NCBI GenBank assembly: GCA_016745215.1
Contig: CP050890.1
Span: forward strand, 6,076,001-6,140,000
Reading direction: 5' to 3'
Origin: Thiohalocapsa sp. PB-PSB1
GTDB lineage: Bacteria > Pseudomonadota > Gammaproteobacteria > Chromatiales > Chromatiaceae
DNA length: 64,000 bases
In this document: in pieces, positions 34,330 to 42,236 of the stretch
Position numbering within the stretch: the stretch's first letter is position 1
How the letters are laid out: every line of letters begins with the position of its first letter
Position numbers and translations under genes: made by a program
Notes under the pieces: generated by a model
What the model saw: only the letters and a program-made list of their open reading frames with translations
What the model was told of the DNA's origin: nothing
The model's database searches: none

Positions 34330-35241
34330 ATGACCATGGTGATCGAGGCCGATGGCCTGATCAAACAATACGGCTCCTTCACCGCCGTTGACAAGGCTTC
34401 GTTTCAGGTCAACAGCGCCTGCTGCTTCGGTCTGTTAGGGCCGAACGGTGCCGGTAAGACCACGACCTTGCGCATGATCCTGGGCATGACGCCGATGAGC
34501 GCCGGTCGGCTGGATGTGTTTGGCCTGCCGATCTCGACGCATGGACGCTCCATTCGCGCTCGCACCGGCGTCGTCCACCAGACTGACAATCTGGATCCGG
34601 ACTTTCGGGTGGACGAAAACCTGGAGGTGCATGCGGCCTACTTTGGCCTATCCAGCGCGCAGGCACGCCGGCGCATTCCTGCATTGCTCGAGTTTGCCGC
34701 ACTAACAGACCGCCGGCATGCCAAGACCGACAGCCTTTCCGGCGGCATGAAGCGGCGCCTGACCATTGCTCGCGCATTGATCAACCAACCCGAACTCGTG
34801 GTATTGGACGAACCGACCACCGGCCTGGATCCCCAGGCGCGCCACGTCATCTGGTCGCGCCTTGCAGAACTGAAGGCCAGCGGCACGACCTTGCTATTGA
34901 CCACTCATTATATGGAGGAGGCCGAGCGACTGTGCGATCAACTGGTGATTATGGATCGGGGGCTGATTCTGGACCGAGGCTCGCCGAGGGAGTTGATCCA
35001 GCGCCACGTGGAGCCGGAGGTGATCGAGATCCGCGGCGGCGACAGCGCCGGAGCCGCGGCCCTGGCGGACCGCCACCAATGTCGGATCGAGCGCCAGGGT
35101 AACAGTCTGTACTGCTATGGTAAGGAAACCACCGCATTGCTCGACCAATTACAACGCCAGCCTGGGTTGGTTTACCTGCACCGACCGACAGGTCTGGAAG
35201 ATGTCTTCCTGCGACTTACCGGCCGCGATCTACGGGACTGA
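34330..35241 (+). CDS. ABC transporter ATPase (NodI/DrrA type)
   Basis: A 303-residue ATP-binding subunit of an ABC-2-type exporter. Walker A is GPNGAGKTT (37-45), the signature is LSGGMKRR, Walker B is LVVLDEPTTGLDP and the switch His lies in LLTTHYMEEAERL. The C-terminal 70 residues (EVIEIRGGD onward, ending LEDVFLRLTGRDL) match the NodI/DrrA extension. Its partner permease follows after 271 bases. Substrate unknown; the pair's relatives export lipo-oligosaccharides or antibiotics, but general NodIJ-like exporters occur widely in non-nodulating proteobacteria. Confidence 0.93.
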   Translation: MTMVIEADGLIKQYGSFTAVDKASFQVNSACCFGLLGPNGAGKTTTLRMILGMTPMSAGRLDVFGLPISTHGRSIRARTGVVHQTDNLDPDFRVDENLEVHAAYFGLSSAQARRRIPALLEFAALTDRRHAKTDSLSGGMKRRLTIARALINQPELVVLDEPTTGLDPQARHVIWSRLAELKASGTTLLLTTHYMEEAERLCDQLVIMDRGLILDRGSPRELIQRHVEPEVIEIRGGDSAGAAALADRHQCRIERQGNSLYCYGKETTALLDQLQRQPGLVYLHRPTGLEDVFLRLTGRDLRD

Positions 35242-35294
35242 CGGCCAGAAATCGCAGCATTTCATCACCCTTGAATCCATTCAAGCGGGCAATA

Positions 35295-35402
35295 AGGCGA
35301 TTGCCGGATAGAAACAGACCAACTGGCGCCGGATTCTCGTTCGCCTTCGCAAAGCCTGACGAGAAGACAAGCCAGGTGGCCTATTTCTTGACGGAAATCG
35401 CC
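35295..35402. repeat. dispersed repeat B, uninterrupted copy
   Basis: A 108-bp unit from AGGCGATTGCCGG to GAAATCGCC between the two ABC genes. It is the unoccupied counterpart of 25165-25475: the bases AACTGGCGCCGG at 35321-35332 mark where a CTAG element sits in the other copy. Its presence explains the unusually wide ATPase-permease gap. Confidence 0.75.
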
Positions 35403-35512
35403 AGAATCCTACTGCGCGCGGGATCGCCTGGGCCGCCTCTTGCACCGACAGCAACAGACCGGTCAGGATCCGGCCGCGGATTCCCCGGCCCGCACTGTAA
35501 CGGCAGATCGTC

Positions 35513-36295
35513 ATGCATACCGATTGGAGCATTCCCAAACCCGGCCCCGGTGCGCTGGCCGTGTGGCATCGTAATCTACGCGTCTGGCGCAAACTGATCG
35601 GGCCGGCCATTGTGCTCAACTTTGGCGAACCCGCGCTGTACTTGCTCGGCCTGGGCTTCGGCCTGGGCGCTTTTATCGGCACCCTGTCCGAGATGCCCTA
35701 TCTGGCCTTTCTGGCATCTGGCATCATCGCCTCCAGCGCCATGAACACCGCCAGCTTCGAGGGCACCTATTCAGTGTTCACGCGCATGCATGTACAGCGC
35801 ACCTATGACGCGATGCTGGCGACGCCGCTGAACCTGGATGACATCATCGCCGGCGAGATGCTCTGGTGCGCAACCAAGGCCCTGTTTAGCGGCATCGCGA
35901 TCTTGATTGTGGCGACCTTGCTCGGCGTTGTGGCCGGCCCCGGCGCCTTGCTGGTATTACCCGTGGTATTTGCGATTGGTCTGTGCTTTGCCACCCCGGC
36001 CATGGTCATCGCCGCGCTGGCACCGAATTACGATTTTTTCAATTATTACTTCGTGCTGGTCGTCACGCCGCTATTGATTCTGTCCGGCGTGTTCTATCCC
36101 GTCGATACCCTGCCACCCGCCCTGGGAATCACCATGCAGCTTTTCCCGCTGACCCACGCGGTGGATCTGACGCGACCGCTGCTGACCGGGCAATCGCCGA
36201 GCGCCCCATGGTTGCACATCGCGGTCTTGCTGCTGTATGCCGGGGTCGGTTTCCATATCGCCGTTGTGCTGGTCCGACGCCGGTTATTGGTGTAG
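35513..36295 (+). CDS. ABC-2-type permease (NodJ family)
   Basis: A 260-residue inner-membrane permease with six hydrophobic segments. NodJ-family wording: WHRNLRVWRKLIGPAIVLNFGEPALYLLGLGFGLG near the start, PYLAFLASGIIASSAMNTASFEG, RMHVQRTYDAMLATPLNLDDIIAGE, and NYDFFNYYFVLVVTPLLILSGVFYP (shown in parts), ending in a TM and VRRRLLV. It pairs with the upstream ATPase; the two are probably one operon despite the repeat between them. Confidence 0.92.
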   Translation: MHTDWSIPKPGPGALAVWHRNLRVWRKLIGPAIVLNFGEPALYLLGLGFGLGAFIGTLSEMPYLAFLASGIIASSAMNTASFEGTYSVFTRMHVQRTYDAMLATPLNLDDIIAGEMLWCATKALFSGIAILIVATLLGVVAGPGALLVLPVVFAIGLCFATPAMVIAALAPNYDFFNYYFVLVVTPLLILSGVFYPVDTLPPALGITMQLFPLTHAVDLTRPLLTGQSPSAPWLHIAVLLLYAGVGFHIAVVLVRRRLLV

Positions 36296-36478
36296 AGCAA
36301 GTTGTGTGATCGTTGGTGTCGATGATTCGGCTCCGCAAAGGGCTGAGCTGGCCTGCGACTTTGTTCCCTGGCTCTGGGCTCACCTGGCGTTGCCGGTATT
36401 GGTGTAGATTTTCTCTGGTTTCCAAGCTCCAAGGAGGGCTGCCTTCGTAACGGGTGCTGCCTTCGAAGAATGTAAGGA

Positions 36479-36555
36479 TTCACCGCAGAGACGCAGAGTG
36501 CGCAGAGGGGCCAAGGCGAATATACCCCTCTTCTCTGCGTTCTCTGCGGCGAATC
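36479..36555. repeat. palindromic CACCGCAGAGACGCAGAG repeat
   Basis: ATTCACCGCAGAGACGCAG on the left and CTCTGCGTTCTCTGCGGCG on the right form an imperfect inverted repeat about 77 bp long. Related to the left part of 10425 and 31233. No gene is seen in 36296-36646. Confidence 0.7.
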
Positions 36556-36646
36556 AGACTTCATCCTGGGTGAAGAGGCGAACAGCGAATAGTCGAAATC
36601 ATGGATTGCGATGGCAAACTGCGTAGATTGCACTGCGCTAGCGCAG

Positions 36647-37975
36647 CTACGCCGCCTGATCCTTATCATGCAATACCTTGCGCTTGGTCCAGTGCAACCC
36701 GAACCAAGTCGCGCCAATCACCAGCGGCAGGGCAATCGCAACGCCCAGGGTCGAGTCGATGGGCCATCCCGCTTTTTCCAATCCCTTCAGTAGATAGCCC
36801 ACCAGGCCGACGCCATAGTAGCCAATGGCGACCACCGACAGGCCCTCGACGGTTTGCTGCAAACGCAGCTGCAATTTGGCACGACGATCCATGGAATCAA
36901 GCAGACTGCGGTTTTGCTCCTGGAGCTGTAACTCGACCCGCGCGCGCAATAAACCCGTGATGCGCGCCGCGCGCTCGGCCAATTGCTGCTGACGCTGCGC
37001 TGCGGCCAGGCAGGTGGCGACCCCGGGAGCAAGGCGAGCCTGCAAGAACTCGGTGAAGGTCTGCAAACCCTCGATACGTTGCTGGCGCAGCTGCTCCAAG
37101 CGTTGCAAAACGACCTGGAAATAGGCCTCGGACGCATCGAAGCGCGTTGCGGTTTTGGCAGCCACCGCTTCCACCTCGGCTGCGAGCGCTGCCAGTTCGG
37201 CGAGCAATAAGCGTTCTGGGGGCGGCGTATCCGGGCTCTGGACCTGCTTGAGATGATCGTTACCGGCGGTCATGCGTTTGGCCACATCGGCCAGACGCTT
37301 TTCGGCATCGCTGAGCGTCGCCGCCGCTTTGCGCGCTGCCGGTAATCCCAGCAAAGCCATGGCGCGGTACGCATTGACATCCAGAATGCGCTTCACCAGC
37401 CGCCCGGCCTGGGCATTGGACAGGCAGCGGTCACGGACCAGAATGCGGTCGAAACCGTCCGCATGTTCGCGCATATCGGACCAGGCAATTCCAGCACCCC
37501 CGGCCACCTCGGCACCGATCACGGTGTTGCCGTCGAAGAGTTGGCACAATTCGGCGCTGTCGCGTTCCGGGGCGTCGCAGGGCTCCAGCGCCAACAGGAC
37601 CGCGGTCACCACCTTGCCGGGCAGAGAGCTTAGCCAGTCTTCGGGAATCGTCTCCAGCAAACTACTGGAAAACGGGCGTTGGTATGCGCCTTCGCGGGAG
37701 AAACTGTAGGTGACAAACTCGGTATGTCGCTGCCAGCGCAGGCGCAATTCGCCGATATCGGCAAAAAATTGCTCCCCCGGACCGACCGGCCCCGGGGCGC
37801 CGAAATGCTCCAACAGGCGCTCCAGATGACGTATATTCAACCCGCTGCCTCGTTCGCCGGATAAATAGGCGATGTGTGCGATTCGGGCTGGCGCGCGCAA
37901 TGGTTCGAAATTGCGGGCATGAAACTCGGCGGTGATGGCACCGCGCAACGGATGTTCCGGGAAGGGCAGACTCAT
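36647..37975 (-). CDS. DUF3422 family membrane protein
   Basis: A 442-residue protein of the DUF3422 family (unknown function). The soluble N-terminal part has the family's HPLRGAITAEFHARNFEPL, HTEFVTYSFSREG and GNTVIGAEVAGGAGIAWSDMR; a helical middle follows, and two C-terminal hydrophobic segments (LSVVAIGYYGVGLVGYLLKG and LGVAIALPLVIGATWFGLHW) anchor it, ending in a basic tail. ATG at 37975. Monocistronic; flanked downstream by the palindromic repeat and upstream by the mobile island. Confidence 0.92.
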   Translation of the reverse strand: MSLPFPEHPLRGAITAEFHARNFEPLRAPARIAHIAYLSGERGSGLNIRHLERLLEHFGAPGPVGPGEQFFADIGELRLRWQRHTEFVTYSFSREGAYQRPFSSSLLETIPEDWLSSLPGKVVTAVLLALEPCDAPERDSAELCQLFDGNTVIGAEVAGGAGIAWSDMREHADGFDRILVRDRCLSNAQAGRLVKRILDVNAYRAMALLGLPAARKAAATLSDAEKRLADVAKRMTAGNDHLKQVQSPDTPPPERLLLAELAALAAEVEAVAAKTATRFDASEAYFQVVLQRLEQLRQQRIEGLQTFTEFLQARLAPGVATCLAAAQRQQQLAERAARITGLLRARVELQLQEQNRSLLDSMDRRAKLQLRLQQTVEGLSVVAIGYYGVGLVGYLLKGLEKAGWPIDSTLGVAIALPLVIGATWFGLHWTKRKVLHDKDQAA

Positions 37976-38184
37976 CGGTGTTTCGGCTCCTAAACCTCAA
38001 GCTTACCGGGATCAGAGGCCCAATGATGACAGCTTTCTGCATCCCGATTTCATCGATTTCTTTAAACGATGCCCTGACTAAACCGTTATGCTGGGCCGCT
38101 ACCGAAATCCGCCGGTAAATCAAATCAATAAATCGAGCGTTGTCGACTGCGGCCTGGGAGAACCGAGTGCTTACCGGCGAGCTA

Positions 38185-38250
38185 GTGCAGCGGTATGGAT
38201 GTCCCGCTGCCGTTTCCGTGCAGCGGTATGGATGTCCCGCTGCCGTTTCC
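38185..38250. repeat. 2 x 33-bp tandem repeat, family 1 left arm
   Basis: GTGCAGCGGTATGGATGTCC followed by CGCTGCCGTTTCC occurs twice in direct succession (38185-38217, 38218-38250), the first preceded by CTA. It matches the left arm of family 1 copy D, so it looks like a truncated and duplicated element. The adjoining 38257-38278 is a small hairpin, GCCGAGCTTTGCTCGGC, repeated at 44294. Nothing coding is seen in 37976-38284. Confidence 0.7.
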
Positions 38251-38284
38251 CCGGCAAGAGACGCCGAGCTTTGCTCGGCGCGAC

Positions 38285-38362
38285 AACGTCACGCATCAGC
38301 CGGCGCAAAAAGCAGAGCGAGGAACGAGCGGCGCTTTTTGCGGACAGCTGGATGTGCTCGTT
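38285..38362. other. attC-like imperfect palindrome
   Basis: A 78-bp fold-back from AACGTCACGCATCAGC to its near reverse complement GCTGGATGTGCTCGTT, with a 10-bp perfect inner stem (CGCAAAAAGC / GCTTTTTGCG) and unpaired bases on one side. It lies where the vapC cassette would end (reading the minus strand), as an integron attC site would. The outer consensus (RYYYAAC/GTTRRRY) is matched only in part, so this is a suggestion. Confidence 0.35.
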
Positions 38363-38462
38363 AGCTGCATAGTTTTCATGTGGCTGGATCAACTTAATCC
38401 GTGGGAAATAGGTCTTGTATTTTCCTGGGTCCCTTGTGATTAGATTCAATTCTGAAACCGAC
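38363..38462 (-). pseudogene. VapC C-terminal fragment (vapC part 3)
   Basis: The minus-strand reading gives VSELNLITRDPGKYKTYFPRIKLIQP, the canonical C terminus of a PIN toxin (the ITRD Asp is a metal ligand). It belongs to the vapC gene whose earlier parts lie at 42237-42695, 3.8 kb away; the composite element at 38463-42228 lies between. The 8 bases at its right edge, AAACCGAC (38455-38462), are repeated at 42229-42236. No clear stop is seen before the palindrome at 38362. Confidence 0.85.
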
Positions 38463-38594
38463 GGCCTTGTTCATAAGCTCGGCCAAGGCTTGGAGTTAGC
38501 CTCGAACGCCCCAGCATTTTAACCTTGAAATCAGCGTTTTATGGAAAAGCCACAAGCACCCGCTCGTCAGTTGGGCGGAGTTATGAACAAGGCC
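38463..38594. mobile_element. 132-bp GGCCTTGTTCATAA miniature element, copy 2 (composite left end)
   Basis: Full-length, both ends intact, more diverged in the middle from copies 1 and 3. On its own it lacks a target duplication (left AAACCGAC, right CAATGAGG), as expected of one end of a composite. Confidence 0.88.
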
Positions 38595-38616
38595 CAATGA
38601 GGCGTCTTTTGGCCGC

Positions 38617-38650
38617 CAAAGCGGCATGTTTTGCCGCTTTGCCCGTTTTT
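38617..38650 (+). terminator. hairpin with T-run inside the composite left end
   Basis: CAAAGCGGCA (38617-38626) pairs with TGCCGCTTTG (38632-38641), followed by CCCG and five T. It faces rightward transcription and would insulate the cargo from read-through across the left end. Confidence 0.55.
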
Positions 38651-39400
38651 CAGGCGAGCGCGGGCGCAGCGACCTTGGGTTTGGTGAGCTGCAGGTTGGG
38701 CATCAGGTTGTCGGTCAAGTTCATGCAGCCCTCGAGTGGGTGTCCTTTTGTTCTGGTGTCCTTTTGTTCTGTGCTTTTGTTCTGTGTCCTTTTGTTCTTC
38801 TTTTGGTGTCCTTTTGTTCGTTCTGGTGTCCTTTTGTTCATTTTTCAGGCGAGCGCGGGCGCAGCGACCTTGGGTTTGGTGAGCTGCAGGTTGGGCATCA
38901 GGTTGTCGGTAGGTAGTTCAATCTGGACAGTCCTGGCTTGGCCCGACTCACACAGTTTCCTTGCATCACCGGCTGAACCGTATTCAGCTATATATCAACG
39001 CCTTACGCCCTCCGTCTATCCAGGCGCCACACACAGATCTGCAGGAGCAAAAAGTGCGTGAAGAAGGCCAAATTGAACACCCTAGGTTGTCGGTCAAGTT
39101 CATGCAGCCCTCGAGTGGGCAGCCCTCGAGTGGGTGTCCTTTTGTTCTTGGTGTCCTTTTGTTCTTCTTTTGTTCTTTTAGTGGGTGTCCTTTTGTTTAC
39201 TTTCCTTTTGTTCACTTTTGTTCATTTTGTTCATTGTTCTTTTCCTTTTTAGTGGGTGTCCTTTTGTTCTTTTCCTGGTGTCCTTTTGTTCTTTTCCTGG
39301 GTGTCCTTTTGTTCTTTTCTCCTTTTGTTCTTTTCCTGCGGGTGTCCTTTTGTTCTTGGTGTCCTTTTGTTCTTTTTTTGTTCTTTTTTGGCTCATATGG
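38646..39400. repeat. GTGTCCTTTTGTTC clusters and 70-bp duplication
   Basis: Thirteen copies of GTGTCCTTTTGTT fall in two clusters (38740-38842 and 39134-39390), joined by extra TTTTGTTC and TTTTCC fragments. A 70-bp block is duplicated exactly at 38646-38715 and 38841-38910, and GGTTGTCGGTCAAGTTCATG recurs at about 38707 and 39084. On either strand the frames spell low-complexity peptides (CPFVLF/SFCSF or EQKDTKNKRTP) that I do not regard as proteins. The 14-mer has the same GTGTCC+8 design as the array at 8-232. Confidence 0.85.
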
Positions 39401-39500
39401 GACACAAGGTGAAACAGATAATAGTCCCGTTGGAAATCAACGTGCTGTATCACGTCCTCACCTTAGAGCCCACATGAGCGTCTTTTTTTGTTCTTTTCGA

Positions 39501-39710
39501 CATCCCCTCCGGGGTGCGCACGATCGCCACCAGACCGGTTGGCGCATCCCCAGGCGGTTTCTCGTGGCACTACTCCAGCAGGGTGCTGCACGCCACGCCC
39601 AAAGCAGTAGCCACCTCGCGTTGCGTCTCGCCGGCTGCCAACCGTGACTCGGCAGCAGCGATGTGTTCGGCCTGCTCCAAGCGCGGGCGCCGCGTTACGA
39701 CCCGATCCCT
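39501..39710 (-). pseudogene. transposase N-terminal remnant
   Basis: The minus-strand reading gives RRPRLEQAEHIAAAESRLAA, GETQREVATALGVACSTLLE, a TAG at 39570-39572, then CHEKPPGDAPTGLVAIVRTPEGM. This is the helix-turn-helix start of a transposase-like family with a Trp-to-stop change, broken off into GTTCTTTT repeats on its left. Family assignment is tentative. Confidence 0.55.
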
Positions 39711-39915
39711 CGTCCCAGGTAGCGCAGTGCCCGTGTATGATCTATATTCAAGCTTGGCAGAATCTTCGTACATCTCTCCGAATCCTCGGTGAAATTGCAC
39801 CTCCCTGGGTAGGAAATGATGCGGGTTCTGCCAAATACCTGCATACCGATCACCAAGCTTTAGGCTTGGACTTGGCCGGAATTACGAGCAAGGCCAGCCT
39901 ATAGAGGGAAAGAAA

Positions 39916-41460
39916 ATGCCTGAAACGAACTACGAAGTTATCGCACATGTGTCGCCGCGCTCGCTGGGACCTAAATCCCTGTTCGTGACAGAGAGTGCAA
40001 TTACTACAGACAACGTACAGGATTACCATTCTGATCCTGTCGATATACGCGATGCCAAACGTGAATTGGCTAAAGCAGGTTTTCATGTATTTGAAGAGGG
40101 TAGTAGTGATACAACAATTGCAATCGGGGGTAGGGCTAAGTTATTCAAAGATTTCTTTGGCGCTAAACTAACAAAACAAAAAGCCGAGATTAGACCTGGA
40201 CAAGAGGTTGAATTTTTAGGCACTGGAGACGAGCCTAAAGATCAGGTAATGAATGCACCAAGTGAGCTAGGTGACTTGATCGAAGGTGCTGTAATAGCAC
40301 GGCCACCTACGTACTTTGCACCTTCTCCTTTGCCACCGATTGCTCCTATACATGGAGATGCTTATCGATATCTTTTTGTCCCAGATGAGGTCGCTGTAAT
40401 ACTCAGAGCTTCTCGTGTACATCGTTTAGGTGTAACAGGAAAGAATGTGGTTGTCGGTATGTTGGATACAGGCCACTATCGACATCCATTCTTCACTTGG
40501 CATGGATATCGTGTATTGAGCACGCTGCTCGCTCCTGGTGCTGCTAATCCAAACGAGGATTCCAATGGCCATGGTACTGGCGAATCGGCCAATATTTACT
40601 CTAGCGCTCCCGACTGCCGGCTAAGACCCATCAAAATGGGTAATGATACGGTAGGGGCAATCAATACCGCACTGGGTAGTTCACCCAAGCCTCAAATTCT
40701 TACCAACAGCTGGGGTTACAGTGTTGACACATCTGGGGCATCACTACCAAATTGGCTCAAACCTTTAGAAGCTGCTGTGGCAAACGCTGTTGCCAGTGGT
40801 GTCGTAGTGTGTTTTTCTGCCGGAAATGGTCATTATGGGTTCCCCGGAAGTCACCCAGATGTTATCTCGGTGGGAGGTGTTCATGTGAATTACCCTGACC
40901 TGGATTTCGAAGCATCCAGTTACGCAAGTAGCTTTGTAAGCTCCTTCTATCCTGGGCGCCGCGTTCCCGATATATGTGGGTTAACTGGTAAACGAGTAAA
41001 CATCAACGGTGGCAAAGCCCCGAGTCTCATATTGCCCGTCCAAGAGAATTCTTCGCTTGATGGTATTGACCCATCTACCGGTTCTGCAAATGACGGGTGG
41101 GGTATCTTCAGCGGAACGTCCGCTGCATGTCCCCAAGTTGCCGGTATTTGTGCTCTGATGTTGGAGAAGGATCAAACTCTGACTCCAGCGCAAGTGAAAC
41201 AAAAGCTTATGGATAGTGCTCAGGACGTTATAGCTGGTACAACTGCGATGGGAGATTCAGCAGGCGTTGGCAATGATCTTGCTACAGGTGCTGGACTAGC
41301 GGATGCAAAGTGGGCATACCTCCGGACTATGGGTGATGTTGCAGCAAGCTTTTTTGCTGCATCGAAAGACCGACAAATTAGCATGGTAGAGAGTGGGGCT
41401 ATGCCGGAAGTACCAAGGGAGTTTATTGATGATTTGATTGACACCCTTCGTTCCCGCTAG
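39916..41460 (+). CDS. subtilisin-like serine protease (S8) with prodomain but no signal peptide
   Basis: A 514-residue protease. The catalytic triad is clear: Asp184 in GMLDTG, His219 in NGHGTGE and Ser402 in FSGTSAACPQVAG; the oxyanion Asn304 is in SAGNGH. Residues 1-135 form a prodomain-like region (DIRDAKRELAKAGFHVFEEG, TTIAIGGRAKLFKDFFGAKL, then NAPSELGDLIEGAVIARPPTYF). No Sec or Tat signal is seen from the ATG at 39916, which has a good GAGGGAAA ribosome site, so it may act inside the cell or leave by another route. It is more A+T rich than its surroundings and is cargo of the composite element. The next gene encodes a prodomain look-alike. Confidence 0.9.
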   Translation: MPETNYEVIAHVSPRSLGPKSLFVTESAITTDNVQDYHSDPVDIRDAKRELAKAGFHVFEEGSSDTTIAIGGRAKLFKDFFGAKLTKQKAEIRPGQEVEFLGTGDEPKDQVMNAPSELGDLIEGAVIARPPTYFAPSPLPPIAPIHGDAYRYLFVPDEVAVILRASRVHRLGVTGKNVVVGMLDTGHYRHPFFTWHGYRVLSTLLAPGAANPNEDSNGHGTGESANIYSSAPDCRLRPIKMGNDTVGAINTALGSSPKPQILTNSWGYSVDTSGASLPNWLKPLEAAVANAVASGVVVCFSAGNGHYGFPGSHPDVISVGGVHVNYPDLDFEASSYASSFVSSFYPGRRVPDICGLTGKRVNINGGKAPSLILPVQENSSLDGIDPSTGSANDGWGIFSGTSAACPQVAGICALMLEKDQTLTPAQVKQKLMDSAQDVIAGTTAMGDSAGVGNDLATGAGLADAKWAYLRTMGDVAASFFAASKDRQISMVESGAMPEVPREFIDDLIDTLRSR

Positions 41461-41487
41461 CAAGTAGCAAGTAGCAAGCAGACAGCA

Positions 41488-41943
41488 GTGTATATTCAGT
41501 ACACTCTAGGGGTACTCGCCGCCCTGGTATTCTGGGTAGCGGGTACCTATTCGTCCAGTGCTGCGGATACGACATTTCCACTTGAAGAGGTTGCTGATGA
41601 CATGATGCATATCGTTGCTCAAGTAGTTCTTAAGCGCGCTGATGGCATGTCGATTTTAGATGCGAAGACTCCGCTAACGTCTAAAAATATTCGCAAGTAC
41701 TCCGTCGAACATAACCGTATTGAAGAATCAAAAAAGCGACTAGAAGAACTTGGATTTGCGATCAGTTCACAAGATCATGTGACTTTGTCAATAATGGGAT
41801 CTGCTAAACTCTTTACCGAAGTATTTGGTATTGAAGATCCAATAGCTAGTTCAACATCTGATATTCATGCAACCATCATTCCTCCAGGGTTGCGCAATTT
41901 CATAGCAGATGTGTTTATTCCAAAACCGCCTGAATTCTTTTGA
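41488..41943 (+). CDS. exported prodomain-like protein paired with the S8 protease
   Basis: A 151-residue protein from a GTG at 41488 with a signal peptide (LGVLAALVFWVAGTYSSSAA). Its mature part parallels the neighbour's prodomain step by step: RIEESKKRLEELGFAISSQD versus DIRDAKRELAKAGFHVFEEG; TLSIMGSAKLFTEVFG versus TIAIGGRAKLFKDFFG; and IPPGLRNFIADVFIPKPPEF versus APSELGDLIEGAVIARPPTY. It ends there, with no catalytic domain. It could be a stand-alone inhibitor or folding helper, or a protease relative that has lost its catalytic part. It starts 27 bases after the protease stop, through imperfect AGCAAGT repeats. Confidence 0.72.
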   Translation: MYIQYTLGVLAALVFWVAGTYSSSAADTTFPLEEVADDMMHIVAQVVLKRADGMSILDAKTPLTSKNIRKYSVEHNRIEESKKRLEELGFAISSQDHVTLSIMGSAKLFTEVFGIEDPIASSTSDIHATIIPPGLRNFIADVFIPKPPEFF

Positions 41944-42097
41944 AAAGCCTGGCTAAATAAAACGCATAAACAGAAGAGGTATTCTTTTAACTATTCGGGG
42001 GTACTTCGCTAGCGCGCACTCCAGAACCAAGCCATCGATACATCCGCCGAATCAACACATCCGCCGAATCAGGAACCTTGTCTACGTTCGCTCTTGA

Positions 42098-42228
42098 TGC
42101 CTTGTTCATAAGCTCGGCCAAGACCTAGGTTTAGCCTCGAACGCCCCAGTATTTTTACTTTAAAACCAATGCTTTACGGAAAGGCCAATGCACCCGCTCG
42201 TAAGTTGGTCGGAGTTATGAACAAGGCC
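42098..42228. mobile_element. 131-bp miniature element, copy 4 (composite right end)
   Basis: Left edge TGCCTTGTTCATAA (first G lost), right edge TTATGAACAAGGCC followed by AAACCGAC. Same orientation as copy 2. The short stretch 41944-42097 before it has imperfect ACATCCGCCGAATCA repeats and no gene. Confidence 0.85.
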
Positions 42229-42236
42229 AAACCGAC

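Larger units (their letters stand above)
38463..42228. mobile_element. 3.77-kb composite element bracketed by two miniature elements, inserted in vapC
   Basis: Both ends are copies of the 132-bp GGCCTTGTTCATAA element in direct orientation. The outer flanks are a perfect 8-bp duplication, AAACCGAC (38455-38462 and 42229-42236), and joining across it restores the vapC reading (HAS followed by VSELNLITRDPGKYK). The two end copies differ from each other at many positions, so they are not a recent duplication but pre-existing ends that moved together. Cargo: GTGTCC repeat clusters, a transposase remnant, a subtilisin-like protease and a prodomain-like protein. No intact transposase lies inside, so movement needs one supplied from elsewhere. 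Confidence 0.85.

Noticed and set aside
38740..39400. Repeat clusters considered as a CRISPR array
   Set aside because: The repeats are 13-14 bases with irregular, repeat-derived spacers, and there is no cas gene; spacing is unlike any CRISPR.
38961..39647. Hydrophobic 228-codon frame rich in CPFVLF/SFCSF
   Set aside because: Pure translation of GTGTCCTTTTGTTC repeats; the opposite strand is equally open and gives EQKDTKNKRTP repeats, so the open frames reflect low-complexity DNA.
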